Notes under the pieces: model-generated
What the model saw: only the letters and a program-made list of their open reading frames with translations
What the model was told of the DNA's origin: nothing
Database searches by the model: none
In this document: piece by piece, positions 1 through 6,219 of the stretch
Position numbering within the stretch: the stretch's first letter is position 1
How the letters are laid out: each line of letters opens with the position of its first letter
NCBI GenBank assembly: GCA_025457985.1
Contig: JALOTI010000112.1
Location: 1-6,688, forward strand
Direction: 5' to 3'
Source of the DNA: Leptospira sp.
GTDB taxonomy: Bacteria > Spirochaetota > Leptospiria > Leptospirales > Leptospiraceae
DNA: 6,688 bases
Position numbers and translations under genes: made by a program

Positions 1-1549
1 TAATCCAACGAATCAGTGATTTTTCTGATCGTACGGATTCGGGTAAAAGTGAATCTAATTCAATCAGAAATCTTTCTTGGGTAAGAAAGAGACCATTAGA
101 AATTTCAGGCATTGGTGCGGCACCATGATCGGCTGTTACAAGCAGAACATAGCGGTTTTTAAAATTTGTTTCTAGAAATTCATAGATTTTCCTTACTTCA
201 TCATCAGTGGCCTTGAGGATCTGATTAGCTTCTTCTGATTCCCAACCATACATATGGCCGACTGCATCCGTAGCTTTTAAAGTAACATAGGCTAAATCAG
301 TATAACCATCATTTCCATAATTGGTATTTACAAGTAATTCGGTTAGAGTATCTCTAAATAACTCCCCGTCCATCCTAGCTTGAAACTCCGAAGCTTGGAA
401 TTGGTGGAGTTTTACACGAAATTCGATAGAGTTATTTGCTTCAAAATGTGTTTTTAATTCCTTTTTCTTTGATTCATAATAGGGAATGAGAGCATACCTA
501 TTTATTGATTTTGGTAATACAAAACTTTCAGTATCAGTGTTCCAACTTAGCAGTTTTTTATCTTCCCAATAAACGTAATCTTTGTCCGGTAACGCACCTT
601 TTATCAAATTTGATGACAACTTTGCTCCATGTCCGGCCATACCAATACTAGCTCTAGCCGCATAACATTGACTAATAATTACAGGTTTGTTTTCGTTTAA
701 TAGGTCCCATTGATCGGCGAGTGAGAGTGTCTTAAGTTCAGATAAATCAAAGGATTGGTCTTTGCCTCGATACGCTGGCTTCGGAACAATTTTACCATTA
801 TTTACTAGGTATACTTCATTTGAATAGATTGCGGAGTCTCTTGGATAAGTTCCCGTTCCTATGGCCATATGTCCAACCGCTGTGTGGGACTCCAGATGGC
901 CCACTCTTGCCTTACGAAAATATGCAGAATTCAATATTAGCTTCTTAAGGAAAGGAAATGAATTTGGATGGCTACTGTAGAGTTGATGACCTCCTTGGTC
1001 GATGACTACCGTTACTATAAGTTCAGGTTTTTCAGGATTTTTTTTAAATAATTTTTGTAGAGATTCTAGATCAATTTTATTTTGAAAATCAAAGTTAAGG
1101 ATTTTTGCAAAGATTGATGGGATATGCTGTTGGTGAATGGAATCAGAGTAAATGCCATTATGGAACCATTTTGGACCATGTAGCCAAATGGGAATATCGG
1201 TATCATACGAATATTGAGTAAAATGAGTTGTATAACGGACTGATTTTTCGAATTCTTGCGTAGTGTCATCTAATTCCCATTTGACTTTAAATTCATCCCA
1301 GGATAACCCATGTTCTAAAAGTATATTTTTAATTTCTGAAGTAGAATAGTGAGAAACAGTAGGAACATCGTCTGATTCTCTATCAAAGATATTAAAAGGA
1401 AAAGGAACGAGAATTAGATCTGTATCAGGTTGGATTGATTTTTTTGCAGCTTCCTTGTATTCTTTTTCCCAGAGACAACTAGTAAATAAAAAGAAAAAAG
1501 ACAAAAATATTATGATACTATTACATTTTCGATACCATTTATTTCTCAT
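1..1549 (-). CDS. Alkaline-phosphatase-superfamily lipoprotein (PafA/phosphodiesterase-like), C-terminus beyond window
   Basis: Predicted envelope-anchored metal-dependent phosphatase or phosphodiesterase. 516 codons are visible, the frame is open to base 1, and no stop is in the window. The ATG at 1549 follows a GGA five bases upstream. Residues 1-24 form a signal peptide (basic start, then a long I/F/L stretch) ending in a lipobox FTSC with Cys25. The catalytic core matches the type I phosphodiesterase/PafA pattern: a strand ending in IDQ (Asp184), SHTAVGHMAIGTGT with Thr223 as likely nucleophile, YSNE (matching the PafA substrate-binding Asn), RASIGMAGHGA, TDAVGH (Asp428, His432) and TADHG (Asp474, His475). 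These supply all but one of the usual two-metal ligands. The missing His motif (H-x6-DTxxP) appears at residues 109-120, before the core, which is unusual. The substrate cannot be told. Superfamily assignment is strong; PafA-like monoesterase versus diesterase is open. Divergent from, and overlapping, the CapA-like gene. Confidence 0.88.
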   Translation of the reverse strand, partial: MRNKWYRKCNSIIIFLSFFFLFTSCLWEKEYKEAAKKSIQPDTDLILVPFPFNIFDRESDDVPTVSHYSTSEIKNILLEHGLSWDEFKVKWELDDTTQEFEKSVRYTTHFTQYSYDTDIPIWLHGPKWFHNGIYSDSIHQQHIPSIFAKILNFDFQNKIDLESLQKLFKKNPEKPELIVTVVIDQGGHQLYSSHPNSFPFLKKLILNSAYFRKARVGHLESHTAVGHMAIGTGTYPRDSAIYSNEVYLVNNGKIVPKPAYRGKDQSFDLSELKTLSLADQWDLLNENKPVIISQCYAARASIGMAGHGAKLSSNLIKGALPDKDYVYWEDKKLLSWNTDTESFVLPKSINRYALIPYYESKKKELKTHFEANNSIEFRVKLHQFQASEFQARMDGELFRDTLTELLVNTNYGNDGYTDLAYVTLKATDAVGHMYGWESEEANQILKATDDEVRKIYEFLETNFKNRYVLLVTADHGAAPMPEISNGLFLTQERFLIELDSLLPESVRSEKSLIRWI

Positions 1550-2612
1550 TTTATTCCATTTTCCCTTTCTTTCTACTTGTTCCACTCTACAAGATCAGTT
1601 CTCAGTGAGGCAAGTGCGAATTCAATTTGTCGGTGACCTAATGTGTCACAATTCGCAATTGTTAACTGCCTATGATTCTAAAAACCGTACTTATAATTTT
1701 GATAGAAGTTTTCAATGGGTGAAACAAAAGATTGAAAATTCCAACAAAAGTTTTGGTAACTTAGAAACCACTATTCCTAATCATTCAAGTGAATACTCTG
1801 GGTATCCGAGATTTGGGACTCCACCAGAGTTCGTGAAGGCTTTATCAAACAGTGGTTTTGATATTCTTTCAACGGCAAACAACCATTCAGCGGATAAAGG
1901 ATCAGAGGCAATAGACCTAACTATTGATACGGTTTTCAAAAATGAAATGATTCCTGTAGGCACATACAAAAACCAAATGGATTATGAAACTAGAAGGTAT
2001 TTTATGTTTTCTGAAAATGGAATTAAGTTTGGTCTTTTGAACTATACCTATTCAACAAACGGCATCAAAGTAAAAGATGGGAGAATAGTTCGTCTATTAA
2101 ATCGAGAATTGATAGAGCAGGATATTCATTATTTAAAAACTCAAGATATTGACTTTATTATATTATTGTTCCACTACGGAACGGAATATTCTCTTGAGCC
2201 CGATAGATCACAAAAAGAATGGGTAAATCTTGGATTTATGCTTGGAGCAGATATTATCATAGGAGGTCACCCTCATGTAGTTCAAACATTTGAAAAAAGA
2301 ATCAGTGCTAATTCGGATGGAAATGTTAAAGAGCAATTTGTTGCCTACTCTCTTGGAAATTTTATGTCTGCACAAAACATGCCTTTTACAGACGGTGGTA
2401 CATTTTTGAATATAGATGTATCACTTGATGCAAAAGGGAATAAAAAAATAAATCATTTTAGTTTTGAGCCTGTTTGGGTCTTACCCCGAGGATATCAAGT
2501 AATACCTATTGCGGAATACCAACGTGGTGAATTGGGAATAATTCTGTCAAAAATGGAAGAAAATCGAATGAAGAATTACTTAGATATATTCAAAAAGATA
2601 ATACCAAGATAA
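1512..2612 (+). CDS. CapA-family (PGA_cap) lipoprotein
   Basis: Envelope protein with a calcineurin-like metallophosphatase fold, in the family of CapA/PgsA poly-gamma-glutamate synthesis proteins. It has 366 residues from the ATG at 1512. An in-frame TTG at 1455 would add 19 residues, but I prefer the ATG because residues 1-22 then form a normal-length signal peptide with lipobox LSTC (Cys23). The ribosome site is only A-rich. Family motifs occur in order: VGDLM (Asp42), GNLET (83-86), TANNHSADKG (121-130, His125), HYGTEY (221-226), GGHPHVVQ (251-258) and AYSLGNF (278-284). The metal-binding set looks intact. No capBC-type synthase genes are adjacent, so a role in capsule synthesis is not supported by context. 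Family members often act on surface polymers or have unknown substrates. Its stop is one base from the convergent YciO-like gene. Confidence 0.88.
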   Translation: MILLHFRYHLFLILFHFPFLSTCSTLQDQFSVRQVRIQFVGDLMCHNSQLLTAYDSKNRTYNFDRSFQWVKQKIENSNKSFGNLETTIPNHSSEYSGYPRFGTPPEFVKALSNSGFDILSTANNHSADKGSEAIDLTIDTVFKNEMIPVGTYKNQMDYETRRYFMFSENGIKFGLLNYTYSTNGIKVKDGRIVRLLNRELIEQDIHYLKTQDIDFIILLFHYGTEYSLEPDRSQKEWVNLGFMLGADIIIGGHPHVVQTFEKRISANSDGNVKEQFVAYSLGNFMSAQNMPFTDGGTFLNIDVSLDAKGNKKINHFSFEPVWVLPRGYQVIPIAEYQRGELGIILSKMEENRMKNYLDIFKKIIPR

Positions 2613-2613
2613 A

Positions 2614-3234
2614 TTAAAATTCATTTTGAATTAATTCAAATCCCTTACCTTCTCGTATAACTGTAGGTTCATCTTTGGTAAAATCTATAACAGTTGAAGT
2701 TTCGATTTTTACTATACCTCCATCGACAATTCCATTCACTTTAGAACCGTAAATTGTATCTAAATCATCAATATCAATTATAAACTGATCATCGGTAAAA
2801 GCAGAAGTTGATGTTAGGGGAGAATTATGAATTTCCAAAAGGTTGTTTAGATATATATGATTGGGAAATCGAATTCCAATATGTTTATCTTTATGATGGG
2901 CAACGGAGGGTTTAGGTAGATTTTTATTTGCCTTGAAAATAAAGGTAAAGGGGCCAGGGATTATTCTCTTTATCATTCGATACGCCGAATTTGGCATAAA
3001 TTCTATAAATTCTGAAGCCATCGAAATATCTTTACACAGTAGAGATAATGGTTTGTCTTTTGGTAATTTTCGAATTTGATAGATCTTTTCTACTCCCTCT
3101 TTAGAATGAGAATCCGCAGTTATTGCATACACAGTATCGGTAGGAAAGATATACACAGCACCCGACTTTAGATTCTCTGAAATTGATTTGAGTTTTCGAA
3201 TCTCTGGATTTTCCGGGTGTAGATATATTATCAT
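2614..3234 (-). CDS. YciO-like protein of the Sua5/YciO/YrdC family
   Basis: 206 residues, about the size of E. coli YciO, and sharing its layout: an N-terminal YLHPENP, then PTDTVYAI (31-38), IRKLPKDKPLSLLCKD (54-69), PGPFTFIFK (93-101), IGIRFPNH (119-126), LTSTSAF (140-146), VDGG and TVIDFTKDEPTVIREG near the end. The fold binds nucleotide or RNA. TsaC/YrdC and Sua5 make threonylcarbamoyl-AMP for tRNA t6A37. The residues of the TsaC K-x-R and S-x-N motifs read Arg55-Lys-Leu57 and Ser144-Ala-Phe146, so three of four are changed. This points to the YciO branch, whose function is less certain, rather than to the cell's t6A enzyme. It is last in a minus-strand cluster, 15 bases after the dehydrogenase stop, with no strong ribosome site. 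Databases may name it threonylcarbamoyl-AMP synthase. Confidence 0.87.
   Translation of the reverse strand: MIIYLHPENPEIRKLKSISENLKSGAVYIFPTDTVYAITADSHSKEGVEKIYQIRKLPKDKPLSLLCKDISMASEFIEFMPNSAYRMIKRIIPGPFTFIFKANKNLPKPSVAHHKDKHIGIRFPNHIYLNNLLEIHNSPLTSTSAFTDDQFIIDIDDLDTIYGSKVNGIVDGGIVKIETSTVIDFTKDEPTVIREGKGFELIQNEF
2625..2640. repeat. 16-bp perfect palindrome near convergent stop codons
   Basis: TTTGAATTAATTCAAA equals its own reverse complement. It lies in the last codons of the YciO-like gene and 13-28 bases past the CapA-like stop. It is made almost wholly of A and T, so a hairpin would be weak. A protein-binding site or chance are equally possible. Confidence 0.3.
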
Positions 3235-3249
3235 GTTTCAATGGAATTT

Positions 3250-3987
3250 TTATTGGGCTGTGAGTCCACCATCAATAACGATCGTCTGACCAGTCATATA
3301 CGAAGATGAATCGGAAGCAAGAAATATTGCGGCACCGAGAATATCTTCAGGTTTGCCTAGTTTACCCATTGGAATACCTGCAAGAACTTGTGATATAATA
3401 GCTTCTTTTGATTTTATCATATCAGTCATATCTGTATCAATCAATCCCGGACAAATTACATTTACCCGATATCCGTTATTGCACCATTCAATAGCTAAAG
3501 CCTTTGAAAGTGTAATTACTGCTCCCTTTGTTCCAGAATAAACTGATGCTAACTTTGAACCAATCATTCCTAAAACACTTGCAACATTGATGATATTTCC
3601 ACCCTCTTTTTTATGATGTTTGTAGTATGCCTGACAATTCCTAAATACACCAACATAATTTGTTTGGACGATATTTTGGATTTCATCTTCTTTAAAACCT
3701 GACGCCGGAGTATTCGTAGCAATTCCAGCGTTGTTAATTAAACTGTCTAGTCTACCGTGCTTTTCTTTTATCATTCCAATTGTTTGGAAAGCATCAGTTT
3801 CACTTCGGACATCTAACACAACTCCGTGGATTCCTTCCGATTTCATCCATTCTATTGATTCAGGTCTTGAGCCAGCACCATAAACAATTGCACCCGCGTC
3901 TCGAAAACCCAATGCTAATGTTTTTCCAATCCCTCGACTGGCTCCGGTAATTAAAATGGTTTTTCCTGTTACATTAAATAGATTCAT
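3250..3987 (-). CDS. SDR-family NAD(P)-dependent oxidoreductase (FabG/gluconate-dehydrogenase-like)
   Basis: Classical short-chain dehydrogenase of 245 residues, cytosolic. The Rossmann nucleotide motif TGASRGIG is at 14-21, LDV at 58-60, and NNAG at 85-88. The active-site set is Asn110, Ser137, Tyr150 and Lys154 (YSGTK). PGLIDTDM follows, and the C-terminus SSYMTGQTIVIDGG is typical of FabG and sugar dehydrogenases. A GSR sequence after the second strand (Arg41) hints at NADP(H), by inference. The start chosen is the ATG at 3987. It overlaps the upstream lipoprotein stop as ATGA and has GAGGT just before it. A longer frame reaches an ATG at 4014 inside the lipoprotein gene, but its extra nine residues lie outside the family pattern. 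The substrate cannot be read from sequence. A housekeeping FabG is normally beside acpP/fabF, which are absent here, so a specialised dehydrogenase is more likely. Confidence 0.9.
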   Translation of the reverse strand: MNLFNVTGKTILITGASRGIGKTLALGFRDAGAIVYGAGSRPESIEWMKSEGIHGVVLDVRSETDAFQTIGMIKEKHGRLDSLINNAGIATNTPASGFKEDEIQNIVQTNYVGVFRNCQAYYKHHKKEGGNIINVASVLGMIGSKLASVYSGTKGAVITLSKALAIEWCNNGYRVNVICPGLIDTDMTDMIKSKEAIISQVLAGIPMGKLGKPEDILGAAIFLASDSSSYMTGQTIVIDGGLTAQ

Positions 3988-4226
3988 TTGACCTCGTGAT
4001 TTGCTGGGTAACATTCGCTAGATTGTGGTTTTGTTTCTTCAAATAGTTTTTTATAATCTAAGGTATTGTCATCAGTCACTAAATCCCTACGGATATAATG
4101 TGTACCTTTCTCATAATAATCGGCGATAGGATTACAATCTTGTATGTCTTCTGAATGACCGCGTTTACAGTTCAAATTCAATATACATGAAGCAAAAAGT
4201 ATAGCCAACAGTATTAGCCGTATCAT
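3984..4226 (-). CDS. Small cysteine-containing putative lipoprotein, function unknown
   Basis: 80 residues, not a family I recognise. The N-terminus MIRLILLAILFASC continues hydrophobic to ILNLNCKRG, so there are two candidate lipidation sites: Cys14 (FASC) and Cys20 (NLNC). The second gives the more usual signal length of 19 and is followed by KR. Spirochaete lipoboxes accept Asn or Ser at -1, so neither can be excluded. The mature part is short, polar and acidic, and has Cys31 and Cys72, which could form a disulfide outside the cytoplasm. No domain is visible. It is first in a minus-strand cluster, its stop overlaps the SDR start (ATGA), and its ATG is nine bases from the divergent maf start. 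There is no ribosome site before the ATG, but TACTAT lies four bases upstream, so a leaderless mRNA is possible. Confidence 0.72.
   Translation of the reverse strand: MIRLILLAILFASCILNLNCKRGHSEDIQDCNPIADYYEKGTHYIRRDLVTDDNTLDYKKLFEETKPQSSECYPANHEVK
3991..3995 (-). promoter_or_regulatory. Ribosome binding site deciding the SDR start
   Basis: On the minus strand GAGGT ends three bases before the ATG at 3987. It lies inside the last codons of the small lipoprotein gene. Together with the ATGA stop/start overlap it argues for translational coupling and against the ATG at 4014. The spacing is a little short. Confidence 0.55.
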
Positions 4227-4235
4227 ATCTATAGT

Positions 4236-4826
4236 ATGATTGAACCCCTAGAGAATAGCAACAATTTGTTTATATTACGCTCTGCTTCACCTAGAAGGAA
4301 GCAAATTTTGGAAGACTTAGGTTTGAGATTTTTGGTCGTACCAACAAATGTCGATGAATCAGAAAAAGAATCTGAAAGACCTTTGCAATATTTAGAACGA
4401 ATGGTTCACCTTAAACTTCAAAGTGATAATTATAAGGAATCCACCTCAATCGCTTGCGATACAATCGTAGTTTACGAAAATCAAATCCTACACAAACCAC
4501 AGGATAAAAAAGATGCCATTCGGATTTTAAAAATACTTTCGGGTAAAAAACACCAAGTTCATTCTGGTGCCGCCTTATCCAAACCGGGTAAACTTGCGGA
4601 TTTTTTTTATGACACCACAGAAATACAGTTCCGCATATGGAATCAAGATGAGATTGAACACTATGTCGAGTCCGCCAAACCATTCGACAAGGCGGGATCC
4701 TACGGAATACAGGACAAAAATTCTCCCGTAGAAAATTGGACAGGTTCTTATATAAATGTGATAGGTTTTCCTCTGCGCGGTTTTTTGCAGAGGATTGACG
4801 ATTGGAAATCTTTTTTAAAAGTTTAA
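4236..4826 (+). CDS. maf: Maf-family nucleoside-triphosphate pyrophosphatase
   Basis: Cytosolic house-cleaning enzyme that cleaves non-canonical or selected nucleotides (dTTP, UTP or methylated bases, depending on subfamily) to the monophosphate and pyrophosphate. It has 196 residues, a normal size. Maf motifs occur in order: SASPRRKQIL (16-25), VDE (39-41), ACDTIVV (73-79), KP (87-88), LSGKKHQVHSG (101-111), FDKAGSYGIQ (150-159) and GSYINVIGFPL near the C-terminus. The last two resemble the YhdE (dTTP/UTP) branch more than YceF, which is an inference. The start is uncertain. The ATG at 4236 has no ribosome site. A TTG at 4266 would begin just before the first conserved strand and has a weak GAGAA upstream. 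The gene is divergent from the small lipoprotein gene and convergent with the 76-residue gene, with one base between stops. Confidence 0.92.
   Translation: MIEPLENSNNLFILRSASPRRKQILEDLGLRFLVVPTNVDESEKESERPLQYLERMVHLKLQSDNYKESTSIACDTIVVYENQILHKPQDKKDAIRILKILSGKKHQVHSGAALSKPGKLADFFYDTTEIQFRIWNQDEIEHYVESAKPFDKAGSYGIQDKNSPVENWTGSYINVIGFPLRGFLQRIDDWKSFLKV
4769..4794. repeat. 8-bp perfect stem-loop inside maf
   Basis: TCCTCTGC and GCAGAGGA are perfect complements flanking a 10-base loop (GCGGTTTTTT). It lies in the last codons of maf, about 30 bases before the stop, and is G+C-rich for this window. No T-run follows on either strand, so it does not look like an intrinsic terminator. It could be an RNA 3'-end structure or chance. 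Confidence 0.4.
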
Positions 4827-4827
4827 A

Positions 4828-5058
4828 TTACGCGTATAAGTGAACTAGATCACCAGGTTTGTAGCTGGCTTTTGCCTCTGGGCTAGATTGAATGGATTCC
4901 GCTTTTGATTCCGTATCAGAGCTCGGATACTTTGGTCGGTAATTTCTAGGCTCAATGGACTCAATTCGATCCACTGGCTGGGTATTGTAAATGCTCGAAA
5001 TGTACATGTTTGGCTCGCCAAACCCTGAAACTCTTGCCACGTTACTTGAGATTTCCAT
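4828..5058 (-). CDS. Hypothetical 76-residue protein
   Basis: I do not recognise this protein. It begins MEISSNVARVSGFG and has a polar middle rich in Ser, Pro, Glu and Lys, likely disordered. It ends in a compact KPGDLVHLYA. There is no signal peptide, membrane segment or cysteine. Support for it being real: it exactly fills the gap between maf and the delta-subunit gene, its stop is one base from the maf stop, its ATG is followed by an uninterrupted frame, and no other frame covers this stretch. By eye it is somewhat less AT-rich than its neighbours. There is no good ribosome site. A GATAAT sits six bases before the ATG, compatible with a leaderless transcript. The ordered tail looks like a possible partner-binding segment, but that is speculation. 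Confidence 0.6.
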   Translation of the reverse strand: MEISSNVARVSGFGEPNMYISSIYNTQPVDRIESIEPRNYRPKYPSSDTESKAESIQSSPEAKASYKPGDLVHLYA

Positions 5059-5109
5059 ACTTTGATTATCGCCTAGTATCTATCGAAATCTTAGACCAAT
5101 TTAAAAAAA
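5059..5109. promoter_or_regulatory. Divergent intergenic region, possible promoters for the 76-residue gene and holA
   Basis: At 51 bases this is the longest non-coding stretch in the window, so promoters for both flanking genes may lie here. On the minus strand GATAAT (5065-5070) resembles a -10 box, with the ATG six bases after it. I found no matching -35 at 16-18 bases. On the plus strand TTGATT (5062-5067) and TAGTAT (5074-5079) are candidate elements but are not properly spaced to each other. An A-rich run precedes the holA ATG in place of a ribosome site. No clear terminator or operator repeat is present. Confidence 0.3.
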
Positions 5110-6219
5110 ATGGAATCAAAAAAAAAGCCAAGCACTGAATTTACCAGCTTATTCCAGCTCTTCAAATTAGAGGAAAAGAATCTACCTCAGTGTTTTGGAT
5201 ACGTCGGGGAGGATTCGTTTGAATTCGAGCTCGTGCTAGAACATTACAAAAAAACCCTGAACGACTCAGGCAATAAATATGAGGTTATAGTGATTACCTC
5301 TGAAGCCGGGGAACATGAAAAACTCTTTGCGGAATTATTCACCCCAGACATGTTTTTCCCTCGAAAGCTTATCATTCTTAAACAAGCATCCAATTTCTTT
5401 AAATCTATTATTGATGCAAAGGCGAGTGGAGATATGAAAGATTACGGAGCTGGTTTTCGTAAGAATATCACAAATATTTCCGACGAAGTATTTCTAGTTT
5501 TGCATTATGACGGCAAAGATATACCCAAAGCACTCGAAACCCTTTTTCAAGGAACTTTGTCTTTTTATAAAACTAAGGTTCTCTATCAAAGTGATTATGC
5601 TAAAACCTTAAAAGATGTTTGCGAAAAAGAATCGGTCTCTCTTGATCGAGAAGCTACTGATGAATTCATACACAGAATACCTCCAAATTTAGGTGCTTAC
5701 TTAAAATCGATTCAAAAATTGAAACAATACCTACATAAGTCCAAGTTCACATTAGATGATATAAATTCGATTCTCTTCAACCAGAATGAACTGAATGTTA
5801 ATTATTTAGTCGATGCTCTTGTTCAAATGAGAAAACAAGATTTTTTTAAAGAATTCACTAAGTTTTCTGAACAAAACGCAGAGGTTTTAAACTTTCTGAC
5901 TCGTTTTTCTTATAAACTTGATGAAATACGTAAAATTAAAGTTATACGGTCTAGACATAATGGAGAAGTTCCGATACCTGTAATGGACGAAATTCTAAAG
6001 ACCTCACATTTCAGTGATGGACGGAAAAATTTTGTTCGCAAACAATTAATCCAGGAATCTTCAAATTTTTCTGACAAAATTTTGGAGGAATTTTATAATA
6101 TTTTGATTGAGATGAATATCAAATTTAAAACTGGATTGAGAGACTCTGAAGGGAAAAACTATTTCCTGCAAAAAGTTATCCGAATGTTTGCATTACTTCA
6201 AGAAAAATCCTCTAATTGA
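5110..6219 (+). CDS. holA: Probable DNA polymerase III subunit delta
   Basis: 369 residues, close to the usual 330-350 for HolA. Delta is the clamp-loader subunit that opens the beta sliding clamp. The sequence follows the family plan: an N-terminal RecA-like domain without a Walker A motif, beginning CFGYVGEDSFEFE (28-40); a strand with FFPRKLIIL (82-90), matching the F-x-x-x-R-L-V-V-V element that follows the clamp-contacting region; EVFLVLHYDGKDIPKAL (about 127-143); then an all-helical lid and collar. Similarity is to the overall pattern rather than to invariant residues, so confidence is moderate. A conserved hypothetical protein is the alternative. The start is the ATG at 5110, with no ribosome site; no other ATG, GTG or TTG lies near. 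Codons 4-6 are a run of nine A. Its end overlaps the convergent regulator gene by 22 bases. Confidence 0.72.
   Translation: MESKKKPSTEFTSLFQLFKLEEKNLPQCFGYVGEDSFEFELVLEHYKKTLNDSGNKYEVIVITSEAGEHEKLFAELFTPDMFFPRKLIILKQASNFFKSIIDAKASGDMKDYGAGFRKNITNISDEVFLVLHYDGKDIPKALETLFQGTLSFYKTKVLYQSDYAKTLKDVCEKESVSLDREATDEFIHRIPPNLGAYLKSIQKLKQYLHKSKFTLDDINSILFNQNELNVNYLVDALVQMRKQDFFKEFTKFSEQNAEVLNFLTRFSYKLDEIRKIKVIRSRHNGEVPIPVMDEILKTSHFSDGRKNFVRKQLIQESSNFSDKILEEFYNILIEMNIKFKTGLRDSEGKNYFLQKVIRMFALLQEKSSN

Noticed and set aside
1066..1269. 67-codon open frame on the minus strand
   Set aside because: It lies in another frame of the phosphatase gene, whose own frame is continuous and carries all the family motifs.
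1455..1490. Promoter for the CapA-like gene (TTGTAT with a TAGTAA further down)
   Set aside because: Spacing and matches are no better than expected by chance in such AT-rich sequence.
1455..1511. Upstream TTG start for the CapA-like gene
   Set aside because: It would give a signal region of about 41 residues and lie deeper in the opposite gene. The ATG at 1512 gives a normal lipoprotein signal peptide. The KKKKDK it would add is a basic stretch, so it is not fully excluded.
1781..1969. 62-codon minus-strand frame
   Set aside because: Antisense shadow of the CapA-like gene, without family features.
2613..2640. Terminator between the CapA-like and YciO-like genes
   Set aside because: The palindrome there is A/T-only with little room for a loop and no T-run after a stable stem.
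3353..3541. 62-codon plus-strand frame
   Set aside because: Antisense shadow of the dehydrogenase gene.
3988..4014. Upstream ATG start for the dehydrogenase
   Set aside because: The start at 3987 has GAGGT before it and an ATGA overlap, and it begins exactly where the family's N-terminal strand is expected.
4411..4683. 90-codon minus-strand frame
   Set aside because: Antisense shadow of maf, which has intact family motifs on the plus strand. The Cys, Trp and Arg-rich product looks unnatural.
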